Shown: positions 1-8,069, counted from the first letter of the stretch. The stretch: DNA of 64,000 nucleotides from M3007 sp964646615 (GCA_964646615.1 CAZYEV010000014.1:1-64000), one strand, 5' to 3'. Made by a program: numbers and translations. Notes: generated by a model not told the origin, from the letters alone.

Positions 1-1
1 G

Positions 2-133
2 GAGGGTCGTTTGTTGCGTTCGTGGGTACTTTCGGCGGGTGTTCAGCAGTTTTGGCTGCCGCTGGAGGGCTTGCCGGCAGGGACGTATTCGGTGGAGTGC
101 GAGGACAGTGCGCTACTTTTGCTCAAGAGGTAA
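2..133 (+). CDS. C-terminal end of a T9SS-secreted protein (partial)
   Basis: An open frame enters from the left edge and stops with TAA at 131-133, giving 43 residues. They read as the end of a type IX secretion C-terminal sorting domain: a GRLLR beta-strand, a short strand with hydrophobic and aromatic residues, the turn LEGLPAGTYSV, and a final strand ending LLLLKR. The G-LPAGTY-V pattern and a basic C-terminus are the usual marks of the type A domain. The protein would cross the outer membrane through the T9SS and be processed at the surface. Its functional domains lie outside the window. The stop codon sits inside one arm of a perfect inverted repeat. Confidence 0.75.
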   Translation, partial: EGRLLRSWVLSAGVQQFWLPLEGLPAGTYSVECEDSALLLLKR

Positions 134-161
134 CACCGCCCACTAAGCGAGGTGTTACCTC
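127..161. repeat. Perfect 11-bp inverted repeat at the end of the T9SS gene
   Basis: GAGGTAACACC (127-137) and GGTGTTACCTC (151-161) are exact inverted copies around a 13-nt loop. The hairpin could end transcription, but no T-tract follows. The arms resemble those of the hairpin cluster at 8673-8797, so this may be a member of the same dispersed repeat family rather than a plain terminator. Confidence 0.7.
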
Positions 162-197
162 TCGAAAAACACCTTGCTTCGATAACGCCTTCGCCGC

Positions 198-205
198 TAC
201 CTTTG
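198..205 (+). promoter_or_regulatory. -7 box of the nucleotidyltransferase gene
   Basis: TACCTTTG fits the Bacteroidota -7 consensus TAnnTTTG. It ends 20 nt before the GTG at 226, which predicts a leader of about 15 nt. It also lies inside the upstream extension of the open frame, so it argues for GTG 226 as the start. Confidence 0.65.
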
Positions 206-225
206 CCGGTCAACAACGCCTATTT

Positions 226-1227
226 GTGAAAGTCGTCATACCAGTAGCTGGCGCTGGCGCTCGTCTGCGCCCACACACTTACACGCAGCCCAAGCCGCTC
301 ATGCCTGTGGCGGGCAAGCCCATCATTTGCTTCATCATTGATAAGCTGGTGGAGGCGGGGCTGAACGATTTTGTTTTCGTCATTGGCTACTTAGGGGAGA
401 AGGTGCGCGACTTTATCGAGCGGCAATACCCGCACCTGAATGCCGAGTTTGTGTATCAGGAAAGCCGCGAGGGTTCGGGTCATGCGGTCTGGACGGCGCA
501 CGAGGCCATTGAGGATGAGGAGGAAATTTTTATTGCTTTTGGCGATACCATTTTCGAGGCCGATCTGCGGCAGATGCTCGACTGCCCGTATTCCTGTCTG
601 GGCGTTAAGAAGGTGGACAATCCGCGCGAGTTTGGGGTGGCGGAGCTAAATGCCGACGACTTTGTCGTGCGCGTGGTGGAAAAGCCGCGCATTCCTAAGA
701 CGAACATGGCGATTGTAGGGCTGTACAAAGTGAAGAATGTGCCCTTGTTGTTGCGCAGTGTGGAGTACCTGATGCACGCCAATGTGCGCACCTTTGGCGA
801 AATTCAGCTGACCGATGCACTCCAGTTCATGATTGAACAGGGTGAGCCGTTCAAGGCAGTACCGGTGCAGAACTGGTTCGACTGCGGGCGCAAAGAGGTA
901 TTGCTGGAAACAAACGCCATGCTGCTCAACCAGCGCGGGTATGCCGCGGATGCGCTCACGCTGCCCGTCTTTGACAATACGATTATCATTCATCCTGTGG
1001 CCATTGGCAGCGATTGCCGCATCGTGAACAGCATCATTGGGCCTAACGTTACCATCGGTAATGGCGTGAGCGTGAGCGACAGCATCATTCGCGACAGCAT
1101 TATTGGCAACCAGGCGTCGCTGGAAGATGTGGTGCTGCGCCACTCCGTCGTCGGCATCGGCTCGTCGGTGCGCGGCCTAAACCTGGCGCTCAACATCGGC
1201 GACGATACGGAAATTGACTTCCGCTAA
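226..1227 (+). CDS. Sugar-phosphate nucleotidyltransferase with left-handed beta-helix C-terminus
   Basis: The 333-residue protein transfers a nucleotidyl group from an NTP to a sugar 1-phosphate, supplying NDP-sugar for surface polysaccharide. Residues 1-31 hold the nucleotide-binding signature in the form PVAGAGARLRP...PKPLMPVAGKP, with the catalytic lysine in the PKP stretch. FGDTIF near residue 105 supplies the metal-binding aspartate, and EKP near 155 is the sugar-binding motif. From about residue 245 there are hexapeptide repeats (IGPNVTIGNG, IIRDSIIG) of a left-handed beta-helix, as in long RmlA/GlmU-type enzymes. I chose GTG 226 because the homology begins there and a promoter box precedes it; the open frame itself runs back to 22. 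Substrate is uncertain: dTTP/glucose-1-phosphate is the default for the family. Confidence 0.85.
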   Translation: MKVVIPVAGAGARLRPHTYTQPKPLMPVAGKPIICFIIDKLVEAGLNDFVFVIGYLGEKVRDFIERQYPHLNAEFVYQESREGSGHAVWTAHEAIEDEEEIFIAFGDTIFEADLRQMLDCPYSCLGVKKVDNPREFGVAELNADDFVVRVVEKPRIPKTNMAIVGLYKVKNVPLLLRSVEYLMHANVRTFGEIQLTDALQFMIEQGEPFKAVPVQNWFDCGRKEVLLETNAMLLNQRGYAADALTLPVFDNTIIIHPVAIGSDCRIVNSIIGPNVTIGNGVSVSDSIIRDSIIGNQASLEDVVLRHSVVGIGSSVRGLNLALNIGDDTEIDFR

Positions 1228-1228
1228 C

Positions 1229-1252
1229 CACCCGCCGGCCTGCCGGCGGGTG
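1229..1252. terminator. GC-rich hairpin between the nucleotidyltransferase and purB
   Basis: CACCCGCCGGC (1229-1239) and GCCGGCGGGTG (1242-1252) form a perfect 11-bp stem. It begins two bases after the stop codon of the upstream gene. No T-run follows, so it may be an mRNA end-protecting structure or a Rho-type stop. Confidence 0.55.
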
Positions 1253-1286
1253 AGCGACCTGCAAACCCTTGTCCCTTCACACGTGT

Positions 1287-2630
1287 ATGCTCCATGCTAT
1301 TTCTCCTATTGACGGCCGCTATGCCGCAGCCACGCGCGAACTGGCGGACTACTTCAGCGAATACGCGCTCATCCGCTATCGGGTTTTTGTAGAAATCCAG
1401 TATTTCATCGCCCTGTGCCAGTACGGACTGCCGCAATTGGCCGACTTCGATGAGGCCAAAATAGACGACCTGAACGCCATCTTCGAGCGCTTTAGCGAAG
1501 CCGATGCCGAGGCCATTAAGGCCATTGAGCGCACGACCAACCACGATGTGAAAGCCGTCGAATATTTCCTCAAAGAGCGCTTAGACGCCTTAGAACTGGG
1601 CCATCTGCGCGAATTTGTCCACTTCGGCCTTACCTCGCAAGACATCAATAACACAGCTATACCGCTGCTATTCAAAGGCGCCTTAGAGGAGGTGTATTAC
1701 CCGATCCTCCAGCGTGTGCGCGACTACCTTCACCACCTGGCACAGGAATGGGCGCACGTGCCCATGTTGGCCCGCACGCACGGACAGCCGGCATCGCCTA
1801 CGTTTCTGGGCAAGGAACTGGCGGTTTTTGTCGCTCGATTGGATGAGCAACTGCGCCAGCTGAAAGCCATCCCGCACCGAGCCAAGTTCGGCGGCGCTAC
1901 GGGCAACTTCAATGCTCATTACGCCGCTTATCCGGATTACGACTGGCACCAGTTCGGCGACGATTTCGTGCGCGAATTTCTCGGCTTAGAGCGCTCGCAG
2001 CCCACCACGCAAATCGAGCACTACGACTGTCTGGCTGCTCAATGTCATGCCCTGGGCCGCATCAACACCATCCTGATAGACTTTTGCCGCGATGTGTGGA
2101 CGTACATCTCCATCGAGTATTTCCGCCAAAAGGCTGTCAAAGACGAGGTCGGCTCGTCGGCGATGCCGCACAAAGTCAACCCGATTGATTTTGAGAATGC
2201 CGAGGGCAACTTGGGCGTGGCTAATGCCCTGTTGCAGCATCTGGCCGAAAATCTGCCTATCAGCCGCCTGCAACGCGACCTGACCGACAGCACGGCGCTG
2301 CGCAACCTGGGTGTGCCGGTGGCGCATACGGTCATTGCTCTGAAGGCCATCCTCAAAGGGCTGGGCAAGCTCACGCTGAACGAGGGCAAGCTGTACGATG
2401 ACCTGGAAGACAACTGGGCCGTAGTAGCCGAAGGCATTCAGGCCATCCTGCGCCGCGAAGGCTATCCGCGTCCTTATGAGGCCCTCAAGGAACTGACGCG
2501 CGGAAGGGCCACCATCACTTCAGCGGATTTGCATGCGTTCATCCGCCGCTTAGAGGTGCGCGAAGAGGTAAAGGATGAACTCCTGCGCCTGACGCCCCAC
2601 AATTACACCGGGCAGTGGCGCGTAGTGTAG
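1287..2630 (+). CDS. purB: Adenylosuccinate lyase
   Basis: This 447-residue cytoplasmic enzyme removes fumarate from SAICAR and from adenylosuccinate, two steps of purine synthesis. The fumarase/aspartase superfamily signature is clear near residue 290: GSSAMPHKVNPIDFENAEGN, with the catalytic serine in the GSSAMPHK loop. The N-terminus (HAISPIDGRYA) and the TRTHGQPA-like stretch ARTHGQPASPTFLGKE are those of the long, E. coli-type PurB. An upstream TTG at 1269 is in frame, but ATG 1287 begins right at the conserved PIDGRY segment. The other purine gene of the window, purL, is 28 kb away on the other strand. Confidence 0.95.
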   Translation: MLHAISPIDGRYAAATRELADYFSEYALIRYRVFVEIQYFIALCQYGLPQLADFDEAKIDDLNAIFERFSEADAEAIKAIERTTNHDVKAVEYFLKERLDALELGHLREFVHFGLTSQDINNTAIPLLFKGALEEVYYPILQRVRDYLHHLAQEWAHVPMLARTHGQPASPTFLGKELAVFVARLDEQLRQLKAIPHRAKFGGATGNFNAHYAAYPDYDWHQFGDDFVREFLGLERSQPTTQIEHYDCLAAQCHALGRINTILIDFCRDVWTYISIEYFRQKAVKDEVGSSAMPHKVNPIDFENAEGNLGVANALLQHLAENLPISRLQRDLTDSTALRNLGVPVAHTVIALKAILKGLGKLTLNEGKLYDDLEDNWAVVAEGIQAILRREGYPRPYEALKELTRGRATITSADLHAFIRRLEVREEVKDELLRLTPHNYTGQWRVV

Positions 2631-2640
2631 CCTGGATACT

Positions 2641-2731
2641 ACTTAGCGCCAGATTGAGTAAATAATAAACGCGCTAAGTGGTCAAAAAAAAGACTTAGCG
2701 CCAGATAGAGGCAACAATGGGTGCGCTAAAG
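2641..2731. repeat. Two tandem hairpin repeats before the ATPase-nuclease gene
   Basis: The 18-nt unit ACTTAGCGCCAGATWGAG occurs at 2641-2658 and again at 2693-2710. Each copy is the left half of a hairpin: ACTTAGCGC (2641-2649) pairs with GCGCTAAGT (2671-2679), and TTAGCGC (2695-2701) pairs with GCGCTAA (2723-2729). An A-run (2684-2691) separates them. The pair fills the gap between purB and the ATPase gene and ends 26 nt before its ATG. Confidence 0.75.
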
Positions 2732-2756
2732 CGTTTTCAGGGCTAAAAACAGGTGT

Positions 2757-4178
2757 ATGCACGGGTTGATTGGTCGCTCTAAGGAGATTTCTATGCTGGA
2801 GAGGCGGTACCGGTCTGCTGCCGCTGAATTTGTGGCTATTTATGGACGGCGGCGAGTGGGCAAAACCTATCTGGTTCGGGAGGTTTTTCAAGACCGTATC
2901 ACGTTTCAGCATACGGGTGTAGCCAATGCGGGTTTGCGCGATCAGTTGGATCGCTTCTATGCCTCGCTGTTGCGCTATTTTGACATGGAGGAGCGTTGGC
3001 GTCCGCCTCATAGCTGGTTTGAGGCATTCGATTTATTGATTTCGGCGCTGGAGCGCAAAAATGGTCCACAGAGGAAGGTTGTTTTTCTGGACGAGCTCCC
3101 CTGGTTGGACACGCGCAACTCGAAGTTCTTACCGGCCTTAGAGCATTTTTGGAACAGCTGGGCCAGTGCGCGGCGGGACATTTTGCTCATTGTCTGTGGC
3201 TCGGCAGCAGCCTGGATGGTCAAAAATTTACTCCAGAACAAGGGCGGTCTGCACAATCGGGTGACGGAGCGCATCCGACTGCGCCCATTTACGTTAGCCG
3301 AAACGGACGCTTTCCTCAAAGCAAAGGGAGGTGCCTATGACCCCTACCAGACCGTTTTGCTTTACATGACGCTTGGCGGTATTCCCTTTTATTTGGAAAA
3401 AATCAGCACCGAGCACAGTGCGCTGCAAAACGTCAATGCGCTTTGCTTTCAGCCGGATGCTCCTTTGCGCGACGAGTACGACAACCTGTACCGCTCGCTC
3501 TTTGACCAGGCCGATAACCATTTGAAAATTGTGGAGGCGCTTTCGGCCAAAAAGAAAGGCCTGCATCGGGCCGAGATTGTGCGCTACACCGGCCTTTCTG
3601 ACGGTGGCGGGCTAACGCGCATCCTGCGAGAGCTGGAGGAAAGTCATTTCATCCGCAAGTACCGGGCCTTTGGCAAAAATCAAAGAGACCCTCTGTACCA
3701 GCTGGTGGACCCGTTCTCGCTGTTTCATCACACTTTTATTAAAAACACCGACCCGGACGATGAGAATTTCTGGCTAAACGCCCACCAGACGCCTGCCTAT
3801 GCCGCCTGGAGCGGGTATGCTTTCGAGGTCGTCTGCCTGTTGCACCTGCCGCAAATCAAAGAGGCTCTGGGCATCCGGGGCGTCCAGACCTCCGTGGCTT
3901 CCTGGCAAAGTCCGGAGGCCCAGGTTGACCTCATCATTGACCGCAAAGACCAGGTCGTGCATCTATGTGAAATGAAGTTTTCCCTTGCTCCCTTTGTCAT
4001 CACCAGGGCTTGTAGCGAAAACTTGCGTCGCAAAATCAGTGCTTTCCAAACGGCAACGGGTACGAAAAAAGCCATTTTCCTGACGTTGGTCAGCACCTAT
4101 GGGCTGGCGCCAGGCCCTTACGCCGACATGGTGCAGAACGATATCCGAATGGAGGCGCTATTCAAAGAGGTCGAATAG
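2757..4178 (+). CDS. AAA+ ATPase (archaeal ATPase/DUF234 type) with C-terminal PD-(D/E)XK-like domain
   Basis: The 473-residue protein has an N-terminal STAND/AAA+ P-loop module: GRRRVGKT at residues 30-37 is Walker A, VVFLDELPWLD near 105 is Walker B, and LLIVCGSAAAWM follows as a sensor strand. A winged-helix segment near residues 265-300 (LHRAEIVRYTGLSDGGGLTRIL) comes next. The C-terminal 120 residues match the DUF234 region and show the acids of a restriction-endonuclease fold: FE near 360, AQVDLIIDR, then CEMKF (D...ExK). The role of these ATPases is not known; they occur in many copies in Bacteroidota and archaea and look like selfish or defence-related genes. No partner gene is adjacent. 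ATG 2757 starts at the conserved GLIGRSKEI segment. Confidence 0.85.
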   Translation: MHGLIGRSKEISMLERRYRSAAAEFVAIYGRRRVGKTYLVREVFQDRITFQHTGVANAGLRDQLDRFYASLLRYFDMEERWRPPHSWFEAFDLLISALERKNGPQRKVVFLDELPWLDTRNSKFLPALEHFWNSWASARRDILLIVCGSAAAWMVKNLLQNKGGLHNRVTERIRLRPFTLAETDAFLKAKGGAYDPYQTVLLYMTLGGIPFYLEKISTEHSALQNVNALCFQPDAPLRDEYDNLYRSLFDQADNHLKIVEALSAKKKGLHRAEIVRYTGLSDGGGLTRILRELEESHFIRKYRAFGKNQRDPLYQLVDPFSLFHHTFIKNTDPDDENFWLNAHQTPAYAAWSGYAFEVVCLLHLPQIKEALGIRGVQTSVASWQSPEAQVDLIIDRKDQVVHLCEMKFSLAPFVITRACSENLRRKISAFQTATGTKKAIFLTLVSTYGLAPGPYADMVQNDIRMEALFKEVE

Positions 4179-4206
4179 CCGTCGGGGGGAGAGTGTGAAC
4201 AATATT

Positions 4207-4226
4207 CGGCCAAACGAGTTTGGCCG
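4207..4226. repeat. Palindromic element, copy 1
   Basis: CGGCCAAAC-GA-GTTTGGCCG is a perfect 9-bp inverted repeat. Read on the minus strand it is preceded by GTACCGCAA, a flank shared in part (GTA[A/C]C) with the other three copies at 17561, 17585 and 59631. It lies just upstream of the promoter box at 4233. Confidence 0.8.
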
Positions 4227-4232
4227 TTGCGG

Positions 4233-4240
4233 TACTTTTG
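4233..4240 (+). promoter_or_regulatory. -7 box of the secreted hydrolase gene
   Basis: TACTTTTG fits TAnnTTTG and ends 24 nt before ATG 4265. It falls inside the upstream in-frame extension (from 4220), which is therefore probably not translated. Confidence 0.6.
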
Positions 4241-4264
4241 CTTTTCACCAACCTGAGGGTGCTT

Positions 4265-5761
4265 ATGAGCATTTTCTACGCCTCTTTTTTGCGTTCCGTG
4301 GCGGCCCGTTTTCATCGGAAAACACTTCCGACCGTTTTGGCTCTATTTTGGGCGCTGCTGGCCGCTTTTTCGGCGCAAAGCCAGCCTTTTCCCATCGGCA
4401 CGCGCACCATCACTTACCAGGACCCGGCGCGCAACAACCGCAGCATCCAGACGTACCTGTACTATCCGGCTACGGCGGCGGGTGCCAACCAGCCGGTGGC
4501 TAACGGGCAGTTTCCAGTGGTCGTCATCGGCCACGGCTTCACGATGAACTACGCCCCCTACGTTTTCTGGGGCAATGCGCTGGCCGAAGCGGGCTACATC
4601 GTGGCCATTCCCAACACGGAGACGGGCTTTTCGCCCAGCCATTCGGCCTTTGCTGCCGACATGGCTTTTCTGGTGGCAAAACTGTACTCGGAAAACAACA
4701 ACAGCAATTCGCCTTTCTACCAGCACGTGCAATCGGACGCCTGCATCATGGGGCACTCCATGGGCGGCGGGTGCACGTATCTGGCCTCGCAAAACAATCC
4801 GAATGTTTCGGCTACCATCACCTTTGCGGCGGCAGAAACCAACCCTTCGGCCATCGCGGCGGCGGCCAACGTCAGCTGCCCCAGCTTAGTTTTCAGCGGC
4901 TCGGCCGATTGCGTAACGCCGCCAGCCCAACACCAGATACCGATTTACAATGCGCTGCCCGACTGCAAGGCTCACGTATCGCTCGTGGGCGGGGGGCATT
5001 GCAATTTTGCCAATTACAATTTCAATTGCTGGTTTGGTGAGTCCACCTGCAACCCCGCCGGCCCGCCCATGCCCGCCGATACGCAGCGCGCCATTACGCT
5101 CCTGTTTGTGCGACCGTGGTTGGACCGCTTCCTGAAAACAGACTACTCGGCCGGGCTGCTGTTTACCACGCGCTTTGCTCAGTATGAGTCTGCCGGCAAA
5201 ATCACCGGCTCCATCGCCTGTGCGCCGCTGCCTATTGAGCTGATTTCGTTCCGGTTGCGAAAGCCCCGAAGCGGAAGCATTCGCTTAGAATGGCGCACCG
5301 GCTCGGAACGCGACGCCCATCGCTTTGTCGTGGAACGCAGCGCCGACGGCCGACAGTTTGAACCCATTGGCACCGTTCGGGCCAACAATGCGCCCTCGGA
5401 ATACGCTTTCGACGACGACCGCCCCCTGCCCGGCGACAACTTCTATCGCCTGAAAATGGTGGATTGGAACGGCCAGAAGACCTACTCGCTGGTGGCGCGC
5501 GAACGCATGGAAACCCGCACCTGGCGCGCCTCATTCATCGTCAGCGAGCGCGCGGTGCTGCTCCAGGCCGACGATAGCGCGGCGGCGCCTGTCGAATGCC
5601 TGATGCTCTACGACGCTGCGGGCCGCCTCGTCTGGCACCAACCTCTGGCAGGGCAATTCCCGCCTGTTCGCGTACCTTTGCCTGCCCTGACGCCAGGGTT
5701 TTATCGAATGGATATTCAGACAGACCGTTTCATTGTGCCTATTCCCGTCGTTTTCCCATAA
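4265..5761 (+). CDS. Secreted alpha/beta hydrolase with T9SS sorting domain
   Basis: The 498-residue protein begins with a long signal peptide ending near AFSAQSQ. Residues 45-300 form an alpha/beta hydrolase domain of the dienelactone hydrolase/PET-hydrolase-like class: an oxyanion stretch VIGHGF, the nucleophile elbow GHSMGGG (Ser in GHSMG), an acid in SGSADCVTP and the histidine in GGGHCNFANYN. Four cysteines around NFNCWFGESTC suggest disulfides. After a linker at about 335 comes a module with the pattern LPIELISFRLRK...RLEWRTGSERDAHRFVVERSADG, a fibronectin-like domain usual before T9SS tails. The end (YDAAGRLVW...LTPGFYRMDIQT) is a type A sorting domain. Probably a surface esterase or lipase; the substrate is unknown. 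Confidence 0.85.
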   Translation: MSIFYASFLRSVAARFHRKTLPTVLALFWALLAAFSAQSQPFPIGTRTITYQDPARNNRSIQTYLYYPATAAGANQPVANGQFPVVVIGHGFTMNYAPYVFWGNALAEAGYIVAIPNTETGFSPSHSAFAADMAFLVAKLYSENNNSNSPFYQHVQSDACIMGHSMGGGCTYLASQNNPNVSATITFAAAETNPSAIAAAANVSCPSLVFSGSADCVTPPAQHQIPIYNALPDCKAHVSLVGGGHCNFANYNFNCWFGESTCNPAGPPMPADTQRAITLLFVRPWLDRFLKTDYSAGLLFTTRFAQYESAGKITGSIACAPLPIELISFRLRKPRSGSIRLEWRTGSERDAHRFVVERSADGRQFEPIGTVRANNAPSEYAFDDDRPLPGDNFYRLKMVDWNGQKTYSLVARERMETRTWRASFIVSERAVLLQADDSAAAPVECLMLYDAAGRLVWHQPLAGQFPPVRVPLPALTPGFYRMDIQTDRFIVPIPVVFP

Positions 5762-5828
5762 AAAACACTCGTCGGATGCCCTGACGGCATTCCATACGGC
5801 CAGACAAAGACACACGCCTCCGCTACTC

Positions 5829-6452
5829 ATGCCACGCCTGCTGCTGCTTTTCGCCCATCCGTCCTACGACCACTCGCGCGCCCACAAGCACCTGCTGCAA
5901 CACCTGCCCAATGACCCGCGCCTGACGTTCCGCGACCTGTACGAACTCTACCCCGATTTTTACATTGAAATAGAGGAAGAAAAGCAATTGCTGCGCGAGC
6001 ACGATGTCATCGTGTGGCAACATCCGATTTATTGGTACAGCTGCCCGCCGCTGCTGAAGCAATGGATGGATTTGGTGCTGGAGTTTGGTTGGGCCTACGG
6101 TCCGGGCGGTGTGGCCTTGCGCGGCAAGCGCCTGCTACAGGCCGTCTCGACGGGCGGTGGCCGCCATGCCTATCAGCCCGAAGGGCTGCATCAGCGCTCT
6201 CTGCGGCAGTTCCTGGCGCCCTTCGAGCGCACGGCTCAACTGTGCAGCATGGAGTACCTGCCTCCCTTCGTTGCCTTTGGTACACACCGGCTGACCGATC
6301 AGGCACTCTTCGACGTGTCGTTAGACTACGCCCGCCTGCTGCGCCACCTCATGGACGACGAGGACGGCTCGTTTGCCCGTCATCTGGCGCGCTGCGAATA
6401 CGCCAACGACTGCCTGCCGGCACTGCACTCTGCTATGCCCTCTGTGTCTTAA
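5829..6452 (+). CDS. KefF-like NAD(P)H-quinone oxidoreductase (flavodoxin fold)
   Basis: A 207-residue protein of the NQO1/KefF flavoprotein family, which binds FMN or FAD and reduces quinones with NAD(P)H; KefF members also switch on potassium efflux channels. The N-terminal strand and phosphate-binding loop LLLFAHPSYDHSRAH, the segment WQHPIYWYSCPPLLKQWMD and the flavin-contacting VSTGGGRHAYQP are the family marks. No Kef channel gene is nearby, so a role in electrophile detoxification is as likely as channel control. ATG 5829 is chosen over an in-frame upstream start because the Rossmann-like strand begins there. The next gene starts 11 nt after its stop, so both are probably cotranscribed. 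Confidence 0.8.
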   Translation: MPRLLLLFAHPSYDHSRAHKHLLQHLPNDPRLTFRDLYELYPDFYIEIEEEKQLLREHDVIVWQHPIYWYSCPPLLKQWMDLVLEFGWAYGPGGVALRGKRLLQAVSTGGGRHAYQPEGLHQRSLRQFLAPFERTAQLCSMEYLPPFVAFGTHRLTDQALFDVSLDYARLLRHLMDDEDGSFARHLARCEYANDCLPALHSAMPSVS

Positions 6453-6463
6453 CTACGGCTGCT

Positions 6464-6991
6464 ATGCCCTCCGTTTTTGGCCACGTGCTGGCCTCTACCT
6501 CACTGGGATACGCGCTCTTCTCCCACCAGGCACAACGCCGCGCCCTGCTGCTGGCGGGGCTGTGCGCCGTAGCGCCCGATGCCGACGTGCTGGCTTTCGC
6601 CTTCGGCATCCCGTATGAAAGCATCTGGGGACACCGCGGCTGGACGCACTCGCTGGCCTTTGCCGCCATGCTCGGGCTGGCCACAGGCTGGCTCTGCTAC
6701 CGGCACCAGCGCACCTGGCCGCGCATGGCGCTGTACTTTGCTTTGGCTGCGGCTTCGCACCCGCTGCTGGACATGCTCACCACAGGCGGCTTAGGCTGTG
6801 CGCTGTGGTGGCCCTTCAGCCAGGAGCGGCTGTTCTTCCCGATACGGGTCATCCGCGTATCGCCGCTGGAGGTGGGCGATTTTTTGAGCAAATGGGGCCT
6901 TAAGGTGCTGCTCAGCGAGGCGTTCTGGATTGGCTTGCCAGGGGCGGTGTTGGTGGTGGTGCGGTTGTTTTGGGCGGAGCCCAAGAAATAG
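6464..6991 (+). CDS. YdjM/DUF457-like membrane-bound metal-dependent hydrolase
   Basis: A 175-residue integral membrane protein with four to five hydrophobic segments. It carries the family motifs PDADVLAF, HRGWTHS and SHPLLDMLTTGG; the conserved His and Asp residues are thought to bind a metal in this family (YdjM, SOS-induced LexA-regulated in E. coli). The biochemical role is not established. ATG 6464 follows the stop of the KefF-like gene by 11 nt. The open frame extends far upstream through that gene but only the part after 6464 resembles the family. The segment TGCTATGCCCTC around this start repeats a stretch 30 nt upstream in the end of the previous gene. Confidence 0.8.
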   Translation: MPSVFGHVLASTSLGYALFSHQAQRRALLLAGLCAVAPDADVLAFAFGIPYESIWGHRGWTHSLAFAAMLGLATGWLCYRHQRTWPRMALYFALAAASHPLLDMLTTGGLGCALWWPFSQERLFFPIRVIRVSPLEVGDFLSKWGLKVLLSEAFWIGLPGAVLVVVRLFWAEPKK

Positions 6992-7040
6992 GTTTTGCCC
7001 GAGGCGGGAGCCTTGAGCAAGCTGCAGAGGAATAGTGTAC

Positions 7041-7048
7041 TACCTTTG
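7041..7048 (+). promoter_or_regulatory. -7 box; mRNA probably leaderless
   Basis: TACCTTTG with only seven bases between it and ATG 7056. With the usual box-to-start-site distance, transcription would begin at or within a few bases of the ATG. Confidence 0.6.
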
Positions 7049-7055
7049 GCCCTTG

Positions 7056-8069
7056 ATGAAAGACGTTGTTTTCCGCATTACAGCCCTGTGGGCTTTTTCC
7101 GAATGCGCTTTAGGCGGGCTGATGCACGCCTTTAAGATGCCGTTCACGGGCATTTTTGTGGGTGGCTTTGCAGTTTTGTGCGTGGGTTTGCTGGCGCACG
7201 TCAGCGGGCGCAGTGCGTCGGTTATTTTGCGCGCCACGCTGTTGGTCATTTTAGTGAAGGCTATTGTCAGCCCACATTCGCCTCCACAGGCGCATGTAGC
7301 GGTGGCCTTCCAGGGCGTGTTGGGAGCGCTGATGCTGGGCTATGTACGGCCTTACGCGGTGGCGGCCTTTCTGTACGGTATGCTGGCCATTGCCGAGTCG
7401 GCGTTGCAGAAGCTGCTGATGCTCTATATTTTCTTCGGCAAGCCGCTTTTTGAGGCGGCAGATTTGTTTGTGGCCGATGTGTTGAAAAAGTTTGGTTTCC
7501 AGTCCGACGTGTCGTGGGCCTGGTCAGCCGCTGGAGTGTACGTGGGCCTTTACGCCCTTTGGGGGGCAGTGCTGGGCTATTGGATACCGAAGTTGCCTGG
7601 CCTGCTGGAGCGCAGGGCACAGCAATATGCGGATGTAGAAAAGGTAGCGGAGGCCGACAGCCTGCCTTCGCGGCGCAAGCCTTTATGGCAAAAAATGGCC
7701 CTGCTGGCCGGTGTGCTGCTGTTCATAGCGAGCACCTTCCTGCTGACTGGTGCCGAGAAGGGCGGCGGGGCGCAAAAGGCGCTTTACGCTGTCGTTCGAA
7801 CGCTGGCAGTGCTGGCGGCCTGGCTGTTTATGGTGCGGCCGTTGGTGCAGATGCTCATCCAGCGCTGGGCGAAGCGGAAATCGGCAGAAGAGCAAGGCGC
7901 TTTGCAGCAGTTGCTGGCCACTATCCCTGACCTTCAGGGAAAGGCGCGGGGGCTTTTCGCCGCGGTCAGCCGGCAGCACAAAGGCTGGCGCCGATGGACG
8001 GAGTTTGCGCTGGCGCTGCTGTCCACAGCGCTTTACGAGCCGTCGGCCGTCAGTGCTCGTGGCCAATGA
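7056..8069 (+). CDS. Conserved multi-pass membrane protein, possibly ECF S-component-like
   Basis: I do not recognise a named family with certainty. The 337-residue protein has about five hydrophobic segments in its first 180 residues, then a charged loop near 205-225, two more membrane segments (LLAGVLLFIASTFLLTG and TLAVLAAWLFMVRPLV), and a basic cytoplasmic tail. The first half (SECALGGLMHAFKMPFTG, then GRSASVILRATLLVILVKAIVSP) recalls the fold of substrate-binding subunits of energy-coupling-factor transporters, which would mean vitamin or small-molecule uptake. That is inference from hydrophobicity and glycine pattern. ATG 7056 is chosen over an upstream frame start at 7035 because the promoter box lies between them. 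The last 20 nt overlap the convergent ferredoxin gene. Confidence 0.55.
   Translation: MKDVVFRITALWAFSECALGGLMHAFKMPFTGIFVGGFAVLCVGLLAHVSGRSASVILRATLLVILVKAIVSPHSPPQAHVAVAFQGVLGALMLGYVRPYAVAAFLYGMLAIAESALQKLLMLYIFFGKPLFEAADLFVADVLKKFGFQSDVSWAWSAAGVYVGLYALWGAVLGYWIPKLPGLLERRAQQYADVEKVAEADSLPSRRKPLWQKMALLAGVLLFIASTFLLTGAEKGGGAQKALYAVVRTLAVLAAWLFMVRPLVQMLIQRWAKRKSAEEQGALQQLLATIPDLQGKARGLFAAVSRQHKGWRRWTEFALALLSTALYEPSAVSARGQ

Noticed and set aside
22..225. N-terminal extension of the nucleotidyltransferase frame
   Set aside because: It covers the end of the T9SS gene, a hairpin and the promoter box; homology starts at the GTG.
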